The position numbers were made by a program, and so were the translations under genes. From Clitopilus passeckerianus (Eukaryota > Basidiomycota > Agaricomycetes > Agaricales > Entolomataceae): 64,000 nucleotides of DNA. The stretch spans positions 78,113-142,112 of the forward strand of contig CALYLX010000092.1 in assembly GCA_944990035.1 (NCBI GenBank), in the 5' to 3' direction. Shown here in pieces: positions 1 through 10,050 of this stretch (its first letter is position 1; every line of letters begins with the position of its first letter). The notes under the pieces are model-generated. The model ran no database searches. It saw only the letters and a list, made by a program, of their open reading frames with translations, and was not told where the DNA came from.

Positions 1-2105
1 TGCTCAAAGTTTTCCGCTAAGGGACTAGGGCGTGCATCAGGCTATCCTCACCAAGCCCTTATTCCAAATGACCGGCTGTGGTGTAGCCGGAAGCTAGGAG
101 TGGGCAAAGGCGCTAGCAAAATTCATTCGATCGCAGCTGCGCTTTTTTGACATCTAACCATTCTGTGGCTCAAGCGCGTGGATGTGGCTGGGCACCTCCA
201 ACTTCTCGTCAACTTCTGCATCCTGTGAACAGCCATGGTGGGTAAAAGTCCCGATGGCTGATTGTACGTTAGAAAAGAGGAAACTCCAAAATCAGGAATC
301 AAAGAAGTTCCTCATAAATCAGAACAAATTCGGAATCTATGGTGGTGGAACATATGCATATGCACACCGTAACGCCAGGAGTCCCGTATGCAGTTTAGGA
401 TGCGCTTACCTGTAGATCTTACTCAAATGGGCGTCCGAGTCGGGTTGATTTGGCACTGTATTGAGTTTTGATTCACCAGGATCACCCGTCGTCATTCCAG
501 GTGCCTAGATATAGGAATGGTCTTATGGGAGTGGACACTGGAATAGCAAGGTATGGGAGAGATGGAGTGGTCGCAACAAATTATTGACAGTAGACTTAGG
601 GCTTGAATGACATGAATGTCAGAGAAATCAATTTACAATTGAAGTTCCGCCCTACAGATGTACACGGTCGTCACGGACCTCAGGCAGGAAGAACAGATAC
701 AGTGACAATTGACAGAATCATTGACGGACTCCACTGATCTACATACATTTGTTCATACGATCTCATGAAGGAGATTCGGTGCAGATCTAAGGCATCTACG
801 AAGTTAATTTACGAGCGCCACTGAATCCCGGTAAACTCTTGGGTAGACTAGCATTGGCTGCTGCGGCCAACTAGCGTAGAAGAACCATGGTGAGGCGTTT
901 AGGGGAAGGGTGTGGGCGGGCTCAGAAGGCGTTTGAGAGGAGAACAGGAATGTCTCAGAGTCATGGAGAATTCAATTACTTTATAATCACTTTAGAAGAC
1001 ACTGGCAACGACCGATAAAAGTGCTAGGTAACTTCTGTGGGTAGCGTAAGGCAGGTACTCAGTGAATGAAGCGGCCCGTGACTGGGAACCTTGCCGAAAG
1101 TATTCCAGAATATTTGAGTTCGGAGAAATATACCGAAGGGCACATGCTGAATGCTTCTCCTGAGCTCTAGCAAGTCAACAAGATGGATGGCTTATAGTGG
1201 CAGCGGGCAAGATAGGCCTTCTGATGAGATGATAGATATCGGGCTCCGATCTGATTGTAGTTGCAGCCGGGACGCTTTTGAGGCCACAACTCAATCACAG
1301 GTAGCTCTCACCCCTGCCCATTGTGTAGTCAATGCGCCACAAACAAAGACCCACTCTTCACCAAGTTACACCTTGTGCCAATCTCGTGCAGAGCAATCCC
1401 GCCTTTGGTAGGGAGGATTGCCCTCACATTTGAGAGGGTTGAGTTCTTCAGGGCTAAAATACATCCAATGAGTTGAAAACTCACAGAGCTGGGAACAGTC
1501 AGTAAGATTGGTTTCGAGTGTTCGAAGTGCTGGCTCCGCATCTCAAGTGCTGAAACACGGGACATCGGGGGGTCGCTTGGCGACATTTATATACCACTTA
1601 AGGTTTACTTCCCGTGTCGCTCACTCCATGCAATATTTATAACGTATGTAGTTCTTTCTTTCAAGTTGGGCTAGGGATGGACCTAGGTCCAACGGGCCGG
1701 TATCCGAAGATGGTTGGACAACCCAGGAACCAGTGGGATCAACACAGCCACAACTACGCTCGTAGCTTGCCAAACTCGACTTGTGTTCGACTTGCCAACT
1801 AATTTAAGCCATCTCTCGACTTCAGATCCCTACATCCGGCTACAGCAGGAGTCATAACATTTAACAAGGATTATGCCATCATGGAGCGGGAAGATACAGG
1901 ACTTCGATGATCAGGCTGTTGCTGGGATGCTTCCGATGGGTTACCAATCCCAAAAATTCAGCTCTAGGTCAGGCAAGACACGGCCTTCGAATTCGTCTCA
2001 TGGAGAGCCTTCTGCACAGCTGGGGTAACCAAATCGCTGCTCTTATCTAAAAGCACTCTGACGTGCCTTAATTTGGTCAGTGCAGTACTTACTCGCCTAA
2101 GTGAC
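1..2105. other. Left-end region without a recognisable gene
   Basis: I see no convincing gene here. Open frames are short (under 90 codons), do not join through plausible introns, and show no family motif. The stretch at about 1,740-1,820 and 2,150-2,240 has short imperfect repeats of the kind ctcgacttgc/cttgccaact. The promoter of the kinase that begins at 2106 must lie in its right part, but no clear TATA element stands out. Confidence 0.5.
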
Positions 2106-3522
2106 ATGTTCAAAGACGGAAATCAGTACCGGCGACTTCTTGAACTTCGAGGCCCCAAAGCTCAGAAACTCCTCGACATCTTTCAAGGTGTTAGTACCTC
2201 TCGCAACTTTCTCGACTTGCAAACTCTTAGACTTGCCCTTCGCAGATTCTAGACACCCCACATGACCTTGACCCAACCTTTCGGCGCAACCTCGTCGTAG
2301 CTATTCAACGGCTCGCAAAAGCAGCTGCCTTGTATCCGAGCTCATACGAGCTCGATTTTGTTAGGCTGGAAACCAACAGTCCAATAGCTGCAGGAAGTTT
2401 TGGAGATGTGTATCAGGGACGCTATCGTGGGCAGATTGTCTGTCTGAAGATGATCAGATTATACCAAACATCCTTAGCCGATGAATTCGTCAAGGTACTG
2501 ATCGCTCAATAAGTTGATTGCGTGACTGCCTACTGATTGAGGTAGAAATTCACTCGGGAAGGGATTCTATGGGCGCAGCTATTTCATCCCAACGTAGTTT
2601 CCTTCTACGGTTTCAGCCGACACTTTTCGCGGCCCTGTTTCGTCTCTCCTTGGATGGATAATGGCGACATCAATACATATTTACAAAACCACCCATCCTC
2701 TGACAGGGTTCTCCTGGTACATTGTCCTCCCCGTCCGTTTGCAACTTACCACTCACCCCCACCCAGATAGATGATATCGCACATGGCTTAGAGTATCTGC
2801 ACTTCTACGGGATCATACATGGAGATCTGAAAGGGGTTTGTACTGCAGCATACCCTTAGGTTGTTATGCTAACTGGCCAACATAGGCAAATATTCTTGTC
2901 GACAACACAGGGAGAGCTCGTTTGGCTGATTTTGGGATCTCTTCAGTATCCGATACGAGCATACTTCATTGGACCTCCAATTCAACAGTGGCTTCAAGGG
3001 GTGGGTCAATAAGATGGCAGGCCCCAGAACTCTTTGATGTCAATGGAGACGAGGAGATTCAGAACAGCGCTACAAGTGACGTTTACGCTTGGGGCTGTGT
3101 GTGCTACGAGGTTCGTCCATTACTCATTGCAATGCGAACAGCCTAACCGTCTGACTAATCGTCGTTAGGTTTTCACGGGAAACATACCTTTTCATGAAAT
3201 CCTTCGGGATCATACCATGATCTATAAAGTTAAGCAAGATGGAATACGGCCGACTCGGCCACCGGAGGATAGTCTAGCTTGGGTGGAACGGGGGCTTACA
3301 GAGAACCTTTGGGATCTCATTGTTAAATCCTGGAACGAGCAACCGAGCGATCGTCCAACGGTAGCCGAACTGATCTCACAATTGAAGTCATGGATACCTC
3401 AAGATAATCGGCGTAAAAGTAAGGAAACGCTTTCACCCTCTCGATACCGATCGGGAAAGCGCACCCTAGCTTCTCTTCCATCTGTTGCCGAACTAGACAA
3501 AATCCTCGATCGACAGGAATGA
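2106..3522 (+). CDS. TKL-like protein kinase (agaricomycete type)
   Basis: This is a serine/threonine (TKL-like) protein kinase, probably cytosolic; the substrate is unknown. Six exons fit, with introns near 2190-2245, 2495-2545, 2717-2766, 2836-2885 and 3111-3168, all GT..AG and in phase. Seen in order: a glycine-rich loop (AAGSFGDVYQG, first Gly replaced by Ala), the ATP-anchoring Lys in IVCLKMIR, the catalytic loop HGDLKGAN (Asp and Asn present; the usual HRD Arg is Gly, as is common in mushroom TKL kinases), LADFGISS (DFG), QAPELF (APE), and a C-lobe ending with PSDRPTVAELISQL. The ATG at 2106 was chosen because it gives a short N-terminal exon in phase with the kinase exon. No transmembrane segment or extra domain is visible. 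It appears intact. It faces the convergent hydrolase gene across about 300 bases in which I see nothing. Confidence 0.85.
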
Positions 3523-3824
3523 TTTCGAGATCGAAGATCGGGTTGAAGAGATAGATATACCTTCGGCAAGCGGGTTGTCTGTAAGTATATTTTTGCGAAG
3601 ATAAGCTATTTGTACATTGTTTAAGCTCGAGGAGAATATCAATTGCTTTCTCCGGCTCATCTCAGTGTATCTGTGCACCTCGTTTTAGGGAGGGCCAGAC
3701 CGTTGAGACGGTAGACACGTACGAAATGATTACATCATGGAACGATTCTGAAGGCGACTGGAAGGTCGCTGATCTTGACCTCACGCTCTGTAGCCCAGTA
3801 ACCTGCTATTCCAAACGATGAGGT

Positions 3825-4769
3825 TCAAGTCCCTGCCATACAGGCGATCCTCATATGTGTGATAAAAGCTTCTAGAACTTGGTTCTGGAAGCCAAACATA
3901 TAAGGACCTACAAAGGCTTCCGCCCCGTTGAAAATCGTCTCGCCGGCTTCTGTCTCTGACATATTATAGATGGTGCCAGGGCGATCGGTAGCCGGGAGAA
4001 CGTCGGTCAGAACACTCAGATCCCGGGAGGACGGGTCTCCGTGATCGAAATATCCAGTAACCCATGGACCAAAAGCCGGGGGACGGTCTTCAGGCGGAAT
4101 ACTCTCGACAACAAATGGGGCCCAGTTCTTCTCAGGCATTGGGAGGCCGTACATAATTGGCGCATCCTCTACCAAAATATGAGTCGGTATGCGACCGGGG
4201 ATTAAACATAATCCGAGACCAACCGAATAGGATAAGGGACCGCATGTGAGCACAGAGCATCGATCGTTCAGGCTCTGGGAGGCTGTCTGCAAAGGCAATG
4301 GTAGCATTTGCCTCGCCTGTTCCTACTGACCACCCGAGAAGAACCGAGCCTCCAGAGTTGCCATCGTCTGAAATAGGAGGAAGATGGTTTTCCTTGATGA
4401 ACAGAGCGATAAATATCCCATATTCGTGACCCCGATCTCGAAGCCAGGCATTGTTCTGCTGTGGAGAACCAGTGTTCACAACCTCAAGCTCTTCGGGAGT
4501 GAAAGGCATGGACCCTGGATAGTTTCTTCTATCCAAGGCTACAAATCGAACTTGCTTTCCTGAAGCTGCCTTCTGGACTTTCTGAAAGGTTGCTGCATTG
4601 TAGAACGTGAGTACATAGAACTGGTCATAGGAAAGCCAAATATTCCATACGAGCGCTGAAACACATATCATAAATCGCGAAGATGATGGTATAGGATGAG
4701 CTTCCTGGGGTGCACCACTTTCTGTGTATGCCAACTCGACCCAGCATCAGTGACAGTGAGTTTCTTCAT
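3825..4769 (-). CDS. Alpha/beta hydrolase fold protein
   Basis: Predicted alpha/beta hydrolase of a family common in agaricomycetes; the substrate is unknown. A GxSxG nucleophile elbow (GWSVG) is visible, and downstream are GLPMPEKNWAPF and YFDHGDPSSRDL, which I recall from this family. An intron at about 4169-4223 (55 bases, minus-strand GTTGGT..GGTAG) joins LILF to EDAPIMYG in phase. The best start is the ATG at 4769 (MKKLTVTDAG), but its frame reaches the conserved LAYTESGAP block only if one base is added at the GGG run at 4740-4742, so there is an apparent 1-base break. The region near 4,640 also reads poorly: the usual HG oxyanion motif before the ATFQK block is not evident, so an unrecognised intron or local decay is possible. 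The family call is firm; whether the gene is intact is not. Confidence 0.7.
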
Positions 4770-5291
4770 ATCAACAATGCTCTTCAAGAGGAGATGTTGG
4801 GGTGTCTGCGAGGCGGGGCTTCACCTTCAACTTCCTGAAAGGAGCTCCTTTATAGATGTCGGCGCTGGGTTGAAACTGGTAGGAACCTACCAGATGATTT
4901 CGAGCGCGCATTCTGTGGGTCCAGACGATATCAGGTCGCCTCCTTCCTTCCTGTTGCTTGGGCTTAGCTCATGCTGACCCAATATCTTTCTCGACCTGCC
5001 CATTTCAACCGATTCTGCGCGGCTTGTTCGATACTCGCAGAGGGTTAACGCACTATAGCCTTTGGTTGAAGGAGTAGGGTCGTTGAATGCACATGATGTG
5101 ATTGATCAACACGCCAACATGATAGCTATGGAGAGAAGTAATAAGTGGTTTTTATCATCATATGGACAGGTCCGAGAAATGGAACGTGTGGGTATATACA
5201 GCAGAGAGGATGGGTATAAAATGGGAGAAGAATGCGTGAGGCAGCCATATGCAGTGATAAAACAAAGATTGGAAAGAGAAGTTCGTTATAA
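4770..5291. other. Intergenic stretch, nothing recognised
   Basis: About 520 bases between two minus-strand genes. It should hold the promoter of the hydrolase and the 3' end of the membrane-protein gene. The open frames are overlapping shadows, and no repeat or RNA gene was seen. Confidence 0.4.
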
Positions 5292-6129
5292 TCATGCATG
5301 AGATGTTGTCGCACTCTGCTTCCCACCAAACAACCGTCCGAACCATTTCGTCGTCAATTCCACAGACTCCCACATTACCGACATCTTCCAAACGCCGGCA
5401 AAGAGCAGCGTCAGGAGTCCGAGAACCGTAGCTCCCAAAAGGACCCATGGCCATGCCTCGACATGGAACATAAGGAAAGACATATAGACCAGTGTTGCAA
5501 CGAAGAACAGTGAACCAAGTAGTTGAAGCCGTTCGCAATAGCGGATGTATCGGTAGAAATCCTTTGCAGTCAACTCCTTGAGGAAATCTCCGACGTTTGA
5601 ATCGAAAGAATTCGACCCTCCGGATTCAATATCTTCATCGAAGGCGGTTCGGCGTATACAAAGAGCGCCAGCTCGGATTCCTACTAGGACAACGCCTAGG
5701 TGAAGTCCTATGGAGGCGATGCCAAGTGCGACGCCTACTTCGAAGGTGGAGCGTACTTCAGCAAGCGGATTTGTGGGGGGCATGTCGACCAAGGCACGAG
5801 ATAAGGATAAGAAGCCGACCACGAGGCCGGCTGTGAACGTTGACTATGGCGGATGTAAGCACTTGTGTCGGGTAGGCTTAATAAGAGAGACTTACAATGC
5901 CAACATAGCAAGCAAATTGGCCTGCAAGACTCTTGAACTGAGAACGCTTTGCCTCTGCTGACGCTGCTTTTGAAGGCTGGATATCGTTGTGGGTTGAGGG
6001 TGGTGGCGACGATGTTACGGTCTTGCTACCAGAGGCATCCGACAAGTTCCTGTGAGGAGCATGAGGCTTTTCTTGTAGTGTCGGCGCGACGAGAGTGGTT
6101 TGAGAGTGAGGCTGCCTTGGGATAGACAT
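5292..6129 (-). CDS. Four-helix membrane protein, paralogue 1
   Basis: Unnamed integral membrane protein with paralogues at 19199-20033 and 31941-33191 in this window. Two exons (6129-5896 and 5843-5292) join in phase 0 across a 52-base intron. The N-terminus (MSIPRQPHSQTTLV...) is polar, Ser/Pro/Thr-rich and probably cytosolic. It is followed by a segment ending GQFACYVGI, the intron, and then helices STFTAGLVVGFLSLSRAL, a glycine-rich helix near GVALGIASIGLHLGVVLVG, LQLLGSLFFVATLVYMSFLM and WVLLGATVLGLLTLLFAGVW. The C-terminus is short and basic. The most conserved stretch among the paralogues is [QR]LQ(F/L)xx(T/S)LFFVxT. I know no function for this family; an agaricomycete-specific membrane protein is the most I can say. 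The reading frame looks intact. Confidence 0.65.
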
Positions 6130-6996
6130 GGTAGTTAATTGGATTGGAGGTTGTGAGTTGCGTTCGATGGTCTGTCATTTTTATGAGTGATGTTCGATGT
6201 GACGATCGAGAATTGCTGTAAAAGAAACTGACCTGTGCTTTCAATGAAGCACACCAGTGACCTCAATGCGCTGATTACGGGGGTAAGCACGAGGTTTCAA
6301 CGAGGCATGCTAGGTCCATTTCTTGGTTTGAGGCCATTAATGCGATGTCCTGATACTTACTTCTTGTGTGGTTTGAAGTATCACCTCCTTTCTCATGTTA
6401 TACAGAGCAGGATAGAATGCGAGCGATGCATGTCGTTTCCTTGCATGATAGTAAGTGATGCGTGGCCGGCATACGAGGAAATGAGCATCATTTCCATGCC
6501 GAGTAGACTCTAGATCGTTCAGCTTGGAAGACCTGGTGACCTCTGACTAGAGGCGCTATAGCGCTAACTGAGATCTTAAATTAATGACATGATTCCAAAT
6601 GCCTTCGTCGGCAACTTCTCCGGAAGCGTGCTAGAAGACCGCCAGTTCGATCGAAAGTGACAGTTCCCAAGTTATAAACCTCATGGAGAGTAACGTGTTG
6701 ATCGTTTGGCCCAATTGAGTTCAGGGTAGAGCATTCAATAGAAGTCTCGATCCCTTGACACTGCCCAGCACTTCGTCTGATTTTCAGGAAACAGAACACG
6801 AGCTCGCCACCGAACTCTAAAGTGGCACAGTCTGGCAGCTGTTTACAGATGAGTGTTTGGACGAAGGGAAGGTGGCAGTGCATAGGCGCCCGCTTGTTTC
6901 TCCTACCCGAAAGCTCGACAAACAAACGTGGATACACATTGACAGCCCCGAATTGAAATTTCTAGCTTGTCGCATTCGGACTCCCTGCGCTCAACC
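6130..6996. other. Divergent intergenic region, nothing recognised
   Basis: Roughly 870 bases between a minus-strand and a plus-strand gene, so it should contain both promoters. A minus-strand open frame at 6581-6937 (118 codons, several Cys) has no recognisable motif and no plausible exon partner, and I do not call it. Confidence 0.4.
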
Positions 6997-7353
6997 ATGT
7001 CAATGACACTCCTCCGTACTTTTTGGCGTGCAGCAGCACCAACCTCAGCACCGAGGTTGCTCACTAGGTCTGCCTCGACGAGACCTGTTCACCGACTTCC
7101 AGGCTCAGAGGAGGAACCAGCAGATTTCCGACCACCGTGGTTCTACGCAATGGCAAGAGGACTCACATGGACACTCATCCCAGGTGCAGCAATCTACGCT
7201 GTTTTCATTTATGATTTTGGGGACCACGACCACGTTTTCCGACCTGCTCGGGTCTGGTTTGACGCGAGGAAGAAAGAGTTCTTCGAGCTTTCCCCTGAGG
7301 AACGCAAACTCCTCGAGCAGCAGAAGGCTTCCACACCGGAGACCCGTTCATAG
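6997..7353 (+). CDS. Small mitochondrial-type protein with one TM segment
   Basis: Single-exon ORF of 118 residues. The first 30 residues (MSMTLLRTFWRAAAP...RLLTRSASTRP) are rich in Arg, Ser and Ala with no acidic residue, as in a mitochondrial targeting peptide. One hydrophobic segment follows (around residues 50-68, GLTWTLIPGAAIYAVFIYDF), then a charged tail with ARVWFDARKKEFFELSPEE. This looks like a small inner-membrane or assembly-type protein, but I cannot name it. The in-frame ATG at 6997 was preferred because reading further upstream would need a non-ATG codon. Intact. Confidence 0.6.
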   Translation: MSMTLLRTFWRAAAPTSAPRLLTRSASTRPVHRLPGSEEEPADFRPPWFYAMARGLTWTLIPGAAIYAVFIYDFGDHDHVFRPARVWFDARKKEFFELSPEERKLLEQQKASTPETRS

Positions 7354-8335
7354 CTGCAAACGGTGCTTCTGCACGCAAGCACTACGGCTCGATCGTCCAG
7401 CCGTTTTTGCAGGGACGGATAGCTCAACAATGCCTTGACACTGGACTGTCCGCCGCATGAAGAAGTGTTGCAACCGCGCATTCATAATATTCGACGCACT
7501 ACCCAAAGCCTCGCAGATGTCGGAGCCATGCTCTTACCATGCTTCATGCGTAGCCCCAACACAACCCCAACTCTGATTTCCCGCCGATGCATCTCCCTCC
7601 CTCCCTCATTTCCTACTGTACCCTATTCCCTCTAAATCACGGCTGTATAATACAAATGCACACCATTCCCCCTGCCATCTATTAGGGTTCCCTTGCACTC
7701 GCAAATCTAATTGATACCGAATCTATTACTGTCGTCGTGTTCCCCTATAAGGCTTAGATCGCCTTTTTGTGCTGTGAAACCACCGCAGCGCCAACCCAAC
7801 GTTTCTCTTCAATCGAGGGCTCAATTGACGACCATTCGAAAAACAATCCAAGTCCGACTCAGAATGGATGAGCAATCTCTTCGGAGATTGATGTGCATTT
7901 GGCGGAAATCATGACGGATGTGCTTCTGGCGCGGGAGAGCTGTAGGAAATACGCCGTCTTTTATGCGTTCTTGAGCGTAATTACCTACCTCTTGGGTGCT
8001 TCCTCAGCCAGGCAGGTCGTGTGCTAGACCATTTTAGGGACCACGCTTGTTACTAGTTGAGGTTTCGTTCTCATGTGCTTGCCAGAGTTTTCTGTCAAAT
8101 ACAATTAACCGCCTTATAATCACACTTTGACTGATTTCTTCGTCATAAGGGCGTTGTCAGAGAACGTTTTGCAACGGTTCGGCTCGTTCAATAAATTTCA
8201 CCTGCTTCTGCTCAAAGTCGGCAAAAGGGGTGTGATAACCGACAGCACAGCTGCTGCCCCCTGCGTGACTAATTGTGACACAATCACACAACACCTCTTC
8301 GCCTCTCCACACTTTCACCTCAGCCTGACAGTGCA
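7354..8335. other. Intergenic region, nothing recognised
   Basis: About 980 bases between two plus-strand genes. It holds the 3' end of the small mitochondrial-type gene and the promoter and 5' UTR of PEX13. A TATAA-like run occurs near 8113. No repeats or RNA genes seen. Confidence 0.4.
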
Positions 8336-9520
8336 ATGGCCTCACCACCAAAACCTTGGGAACGCAACGGCGCAGCAGCAGCAGCATCTGCCTCAACATC
8401 TTTGCCTAGTTCTTCAGCGAGCAGTAGTGCTCCAGCAGTAGCATCATCCTCATCAGCACCCCCTACTGTTCCCGAACGACCAGCTGCTTTCGGACAATCA
8501 AGTACAATGTCGACTGGATATGGTGCATCTCCTTATTCAAGATTAGGGACAGGCTATGGCGGATACGGAGGTGTAGGTTCGTATGGAGGAGGAACATACG
8601 GCGGGGGGATGTATGGTGGACTCGGATCTTATGGTGGAATGGGATATGGTGGATATGGCGGGATGAGCTCTATGGGCTATGGAGGGTACGGTGGAATGGG
8701 ATACGGCGGCATGGGCTACGGCGGCATGGGGGGCTATGGTGGAGGAATGTATGGACCAAACGGCATGCCTATGGACCCCAATAACCCCTCCCTAACACAA
8801 ACACTCGAAGCTACAACACAGAGCACATTCCAGCTCCTACACTCGATTGTGGGGACATTCACCGGCATGGCGCAGATGCTCGAGAGCACATTTATGGCGA
8901 CCCATTCCAGCTTCTTCGCTATGGTTGGCGTTGCGGACCAATTTTCGCAATTACGGAACGCTCTGGGAAGCGTTCTGGGGCTCTTTGGGCTGTTGAGGTG
9001 GCTTAAGGAGACGATTACGGGTCGACCGACGATGAATAACGAGTTCCGAGACTTCGTGAACGGCCGACCTGTACAAGGGCCTACTAGAGGGCCTCCTGGA
9101 CCTAAACCGTCCAAGAAGCCCATCATCATGTTCCTCTTGGCCATTTTCGGCATTCCGTACGCAATGACGAAACTCATCCGAGTTCTACAAGAGCGAGCCC
9201 GACAACAGGCTGCCATTCAAGGCTTGCTCCCAAATGGCCAATTACCACCTCTGGATCCGTCATCATTGACGTTTGCACGGGCGTTGTATCAGTTTGACCC
9301 GACGAATCCGAGTGAGTTGGGGTTGAAGGAGAATGAGATTGTGGCGATTATGGGGAAGTTGGATCCTAGAACGGGGGCTGAGGTGGACCCTAGGATGGAG
9401 GTGGAAGGTGAGTGGTGGAAAGGCCGGACGAGGGATGGGAGAGAAGGGTGGTTCCCGAAGAAGTTTGTGGAGGTGTTGGAGAGGAGAAAAGGTGCTGAGT
9501 TACCAAAAAAGGCCGATTAG
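8336..9520 (+). CDS. PEX13: Peroxisomal membrane protein PEX13
   Basis: PEX13 is a core part of the peroxisomal docking complex (with PEX14 and PEX17) that receives PEX5/PEX7 with their cargo. This intronless 394-residue ORF has the family layout: MASPPKPWERNG at the start (the usual PPKPWE motif), an Ala/Ser-rich stretch, a low-complexity Gly-Tyr-Met region (about residues 60-145, repeats of YGGYGGM type), then the conserved membrane part (about 150-285, with STFQLLHSIVGTF, LLRWLKETITG and KPIIMFLLAIFGIPYAM), and a C-terminal SH3 domain (about 307-380, ARALYQFDPTN, GEWWKGRTRDGREGWFPKKFVE). SH3 signature residues (ALYxF, EWWKG, GWFP) are all present. The family usually has 350-450 residues, so the length fits. 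No break seen. Confidence 0.95.
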   Translation: MASPPKPWERNGAAAAASASTSLPSSSASSSAPAVASSSSAPPTVPERPAAFGQSSTMSTGYGASPYSRLGTGYGGYGGVGSYGGGTYGGGMYGGLGSYGGMGYGGYGGMSSMGYGGYGGMGYGGMGYGGMGGYGGGMYGPNGMPMDPNNPSLTQTLEATTQSTFQLLHSIVGTFTGMAQMLESTFMATHSSFFAMVGVADQFSQLRNALGSVLGLFGLLRWLKETITGRPTMNNEFRDFVNGRPVQGPTRGPPGPKPSKKPIIMFLLAIFGIPYAMTKLIRVLQERARQQAAIQGLLPNGQLPPLDPSSLTFARALYQFDPTNPSELGLKENEIVAIMGKLDPRTGAEVDPRMEVEGEWWKGRTRDGREGWFPKKFVEVLERRKGAELPKKAD

Positions 9521-10050
9521 GTTTCGAGAGGCTAGCGTTCTGTTGATTACCCACCCTTCTGTCTGCTCGCTATGTTTTGCTTATACCACGTTCAACATCT
9601 ACTATTCTTATCGTTGCTTCAACTTCAAGTTCTTAGATTCAGCACGTTTGCATAATATGTACTTCGATTTCCTTTTCCACGCTTGCTTAAGCTTGATTCT
9701 GCGACGATATGTACTCTTGATTATGCCTCTATTCCTTAGATTTCTCTCATATCTTCCCAGAACGAACCATGCACTATCGTCCTGCCTCAGCAGGCAACTT
9801 GTCTGAGTATTCCCCATTTAAAATTAGACTTCTCCACGTGCCAGTCACACGGAATCAACGTGATTCGTTCAAATGAACGCGTGGACCAGGGTAGGCGCGA
9901 CGGTTCTGTAGCCTGCTTTCGTCCTTGACTTAGCCTTCTCCAGCCAGCGTGGGTTGCTACGTAGTACATACATCTCAAGGGCCACCTTCTACCTCACAGC
10001 AAGCAGCAACATCATTATACGACGCCTTGAACACTTCTAACCCTGGATAC
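9521..10050. other. Intergenic region, nothing recognised
   Basis: 530 bases between PEX13 and the STN1-like gene, both on the plus strand. It is T-rich just after PEX13, as expected for a 3' UTR. A GTG-initiated extension of the next ORF runs from 9949, but the first in-frame ATG is at 10051. Confidence 0.4.

Noticed and set aside
3815..3835. Sequence aggttcaagtccc resembling a tRNA B box
   Set aside because: No T-stem pairing, no acceptor stem and no A box at the right distance; it overlaps the 3' end of the hydrolase gene.
6581..6937. 118-codon minus-strand open frame with several Cys
   Set aside because: No motif, no signal peptide, no splice partner; probably chance.
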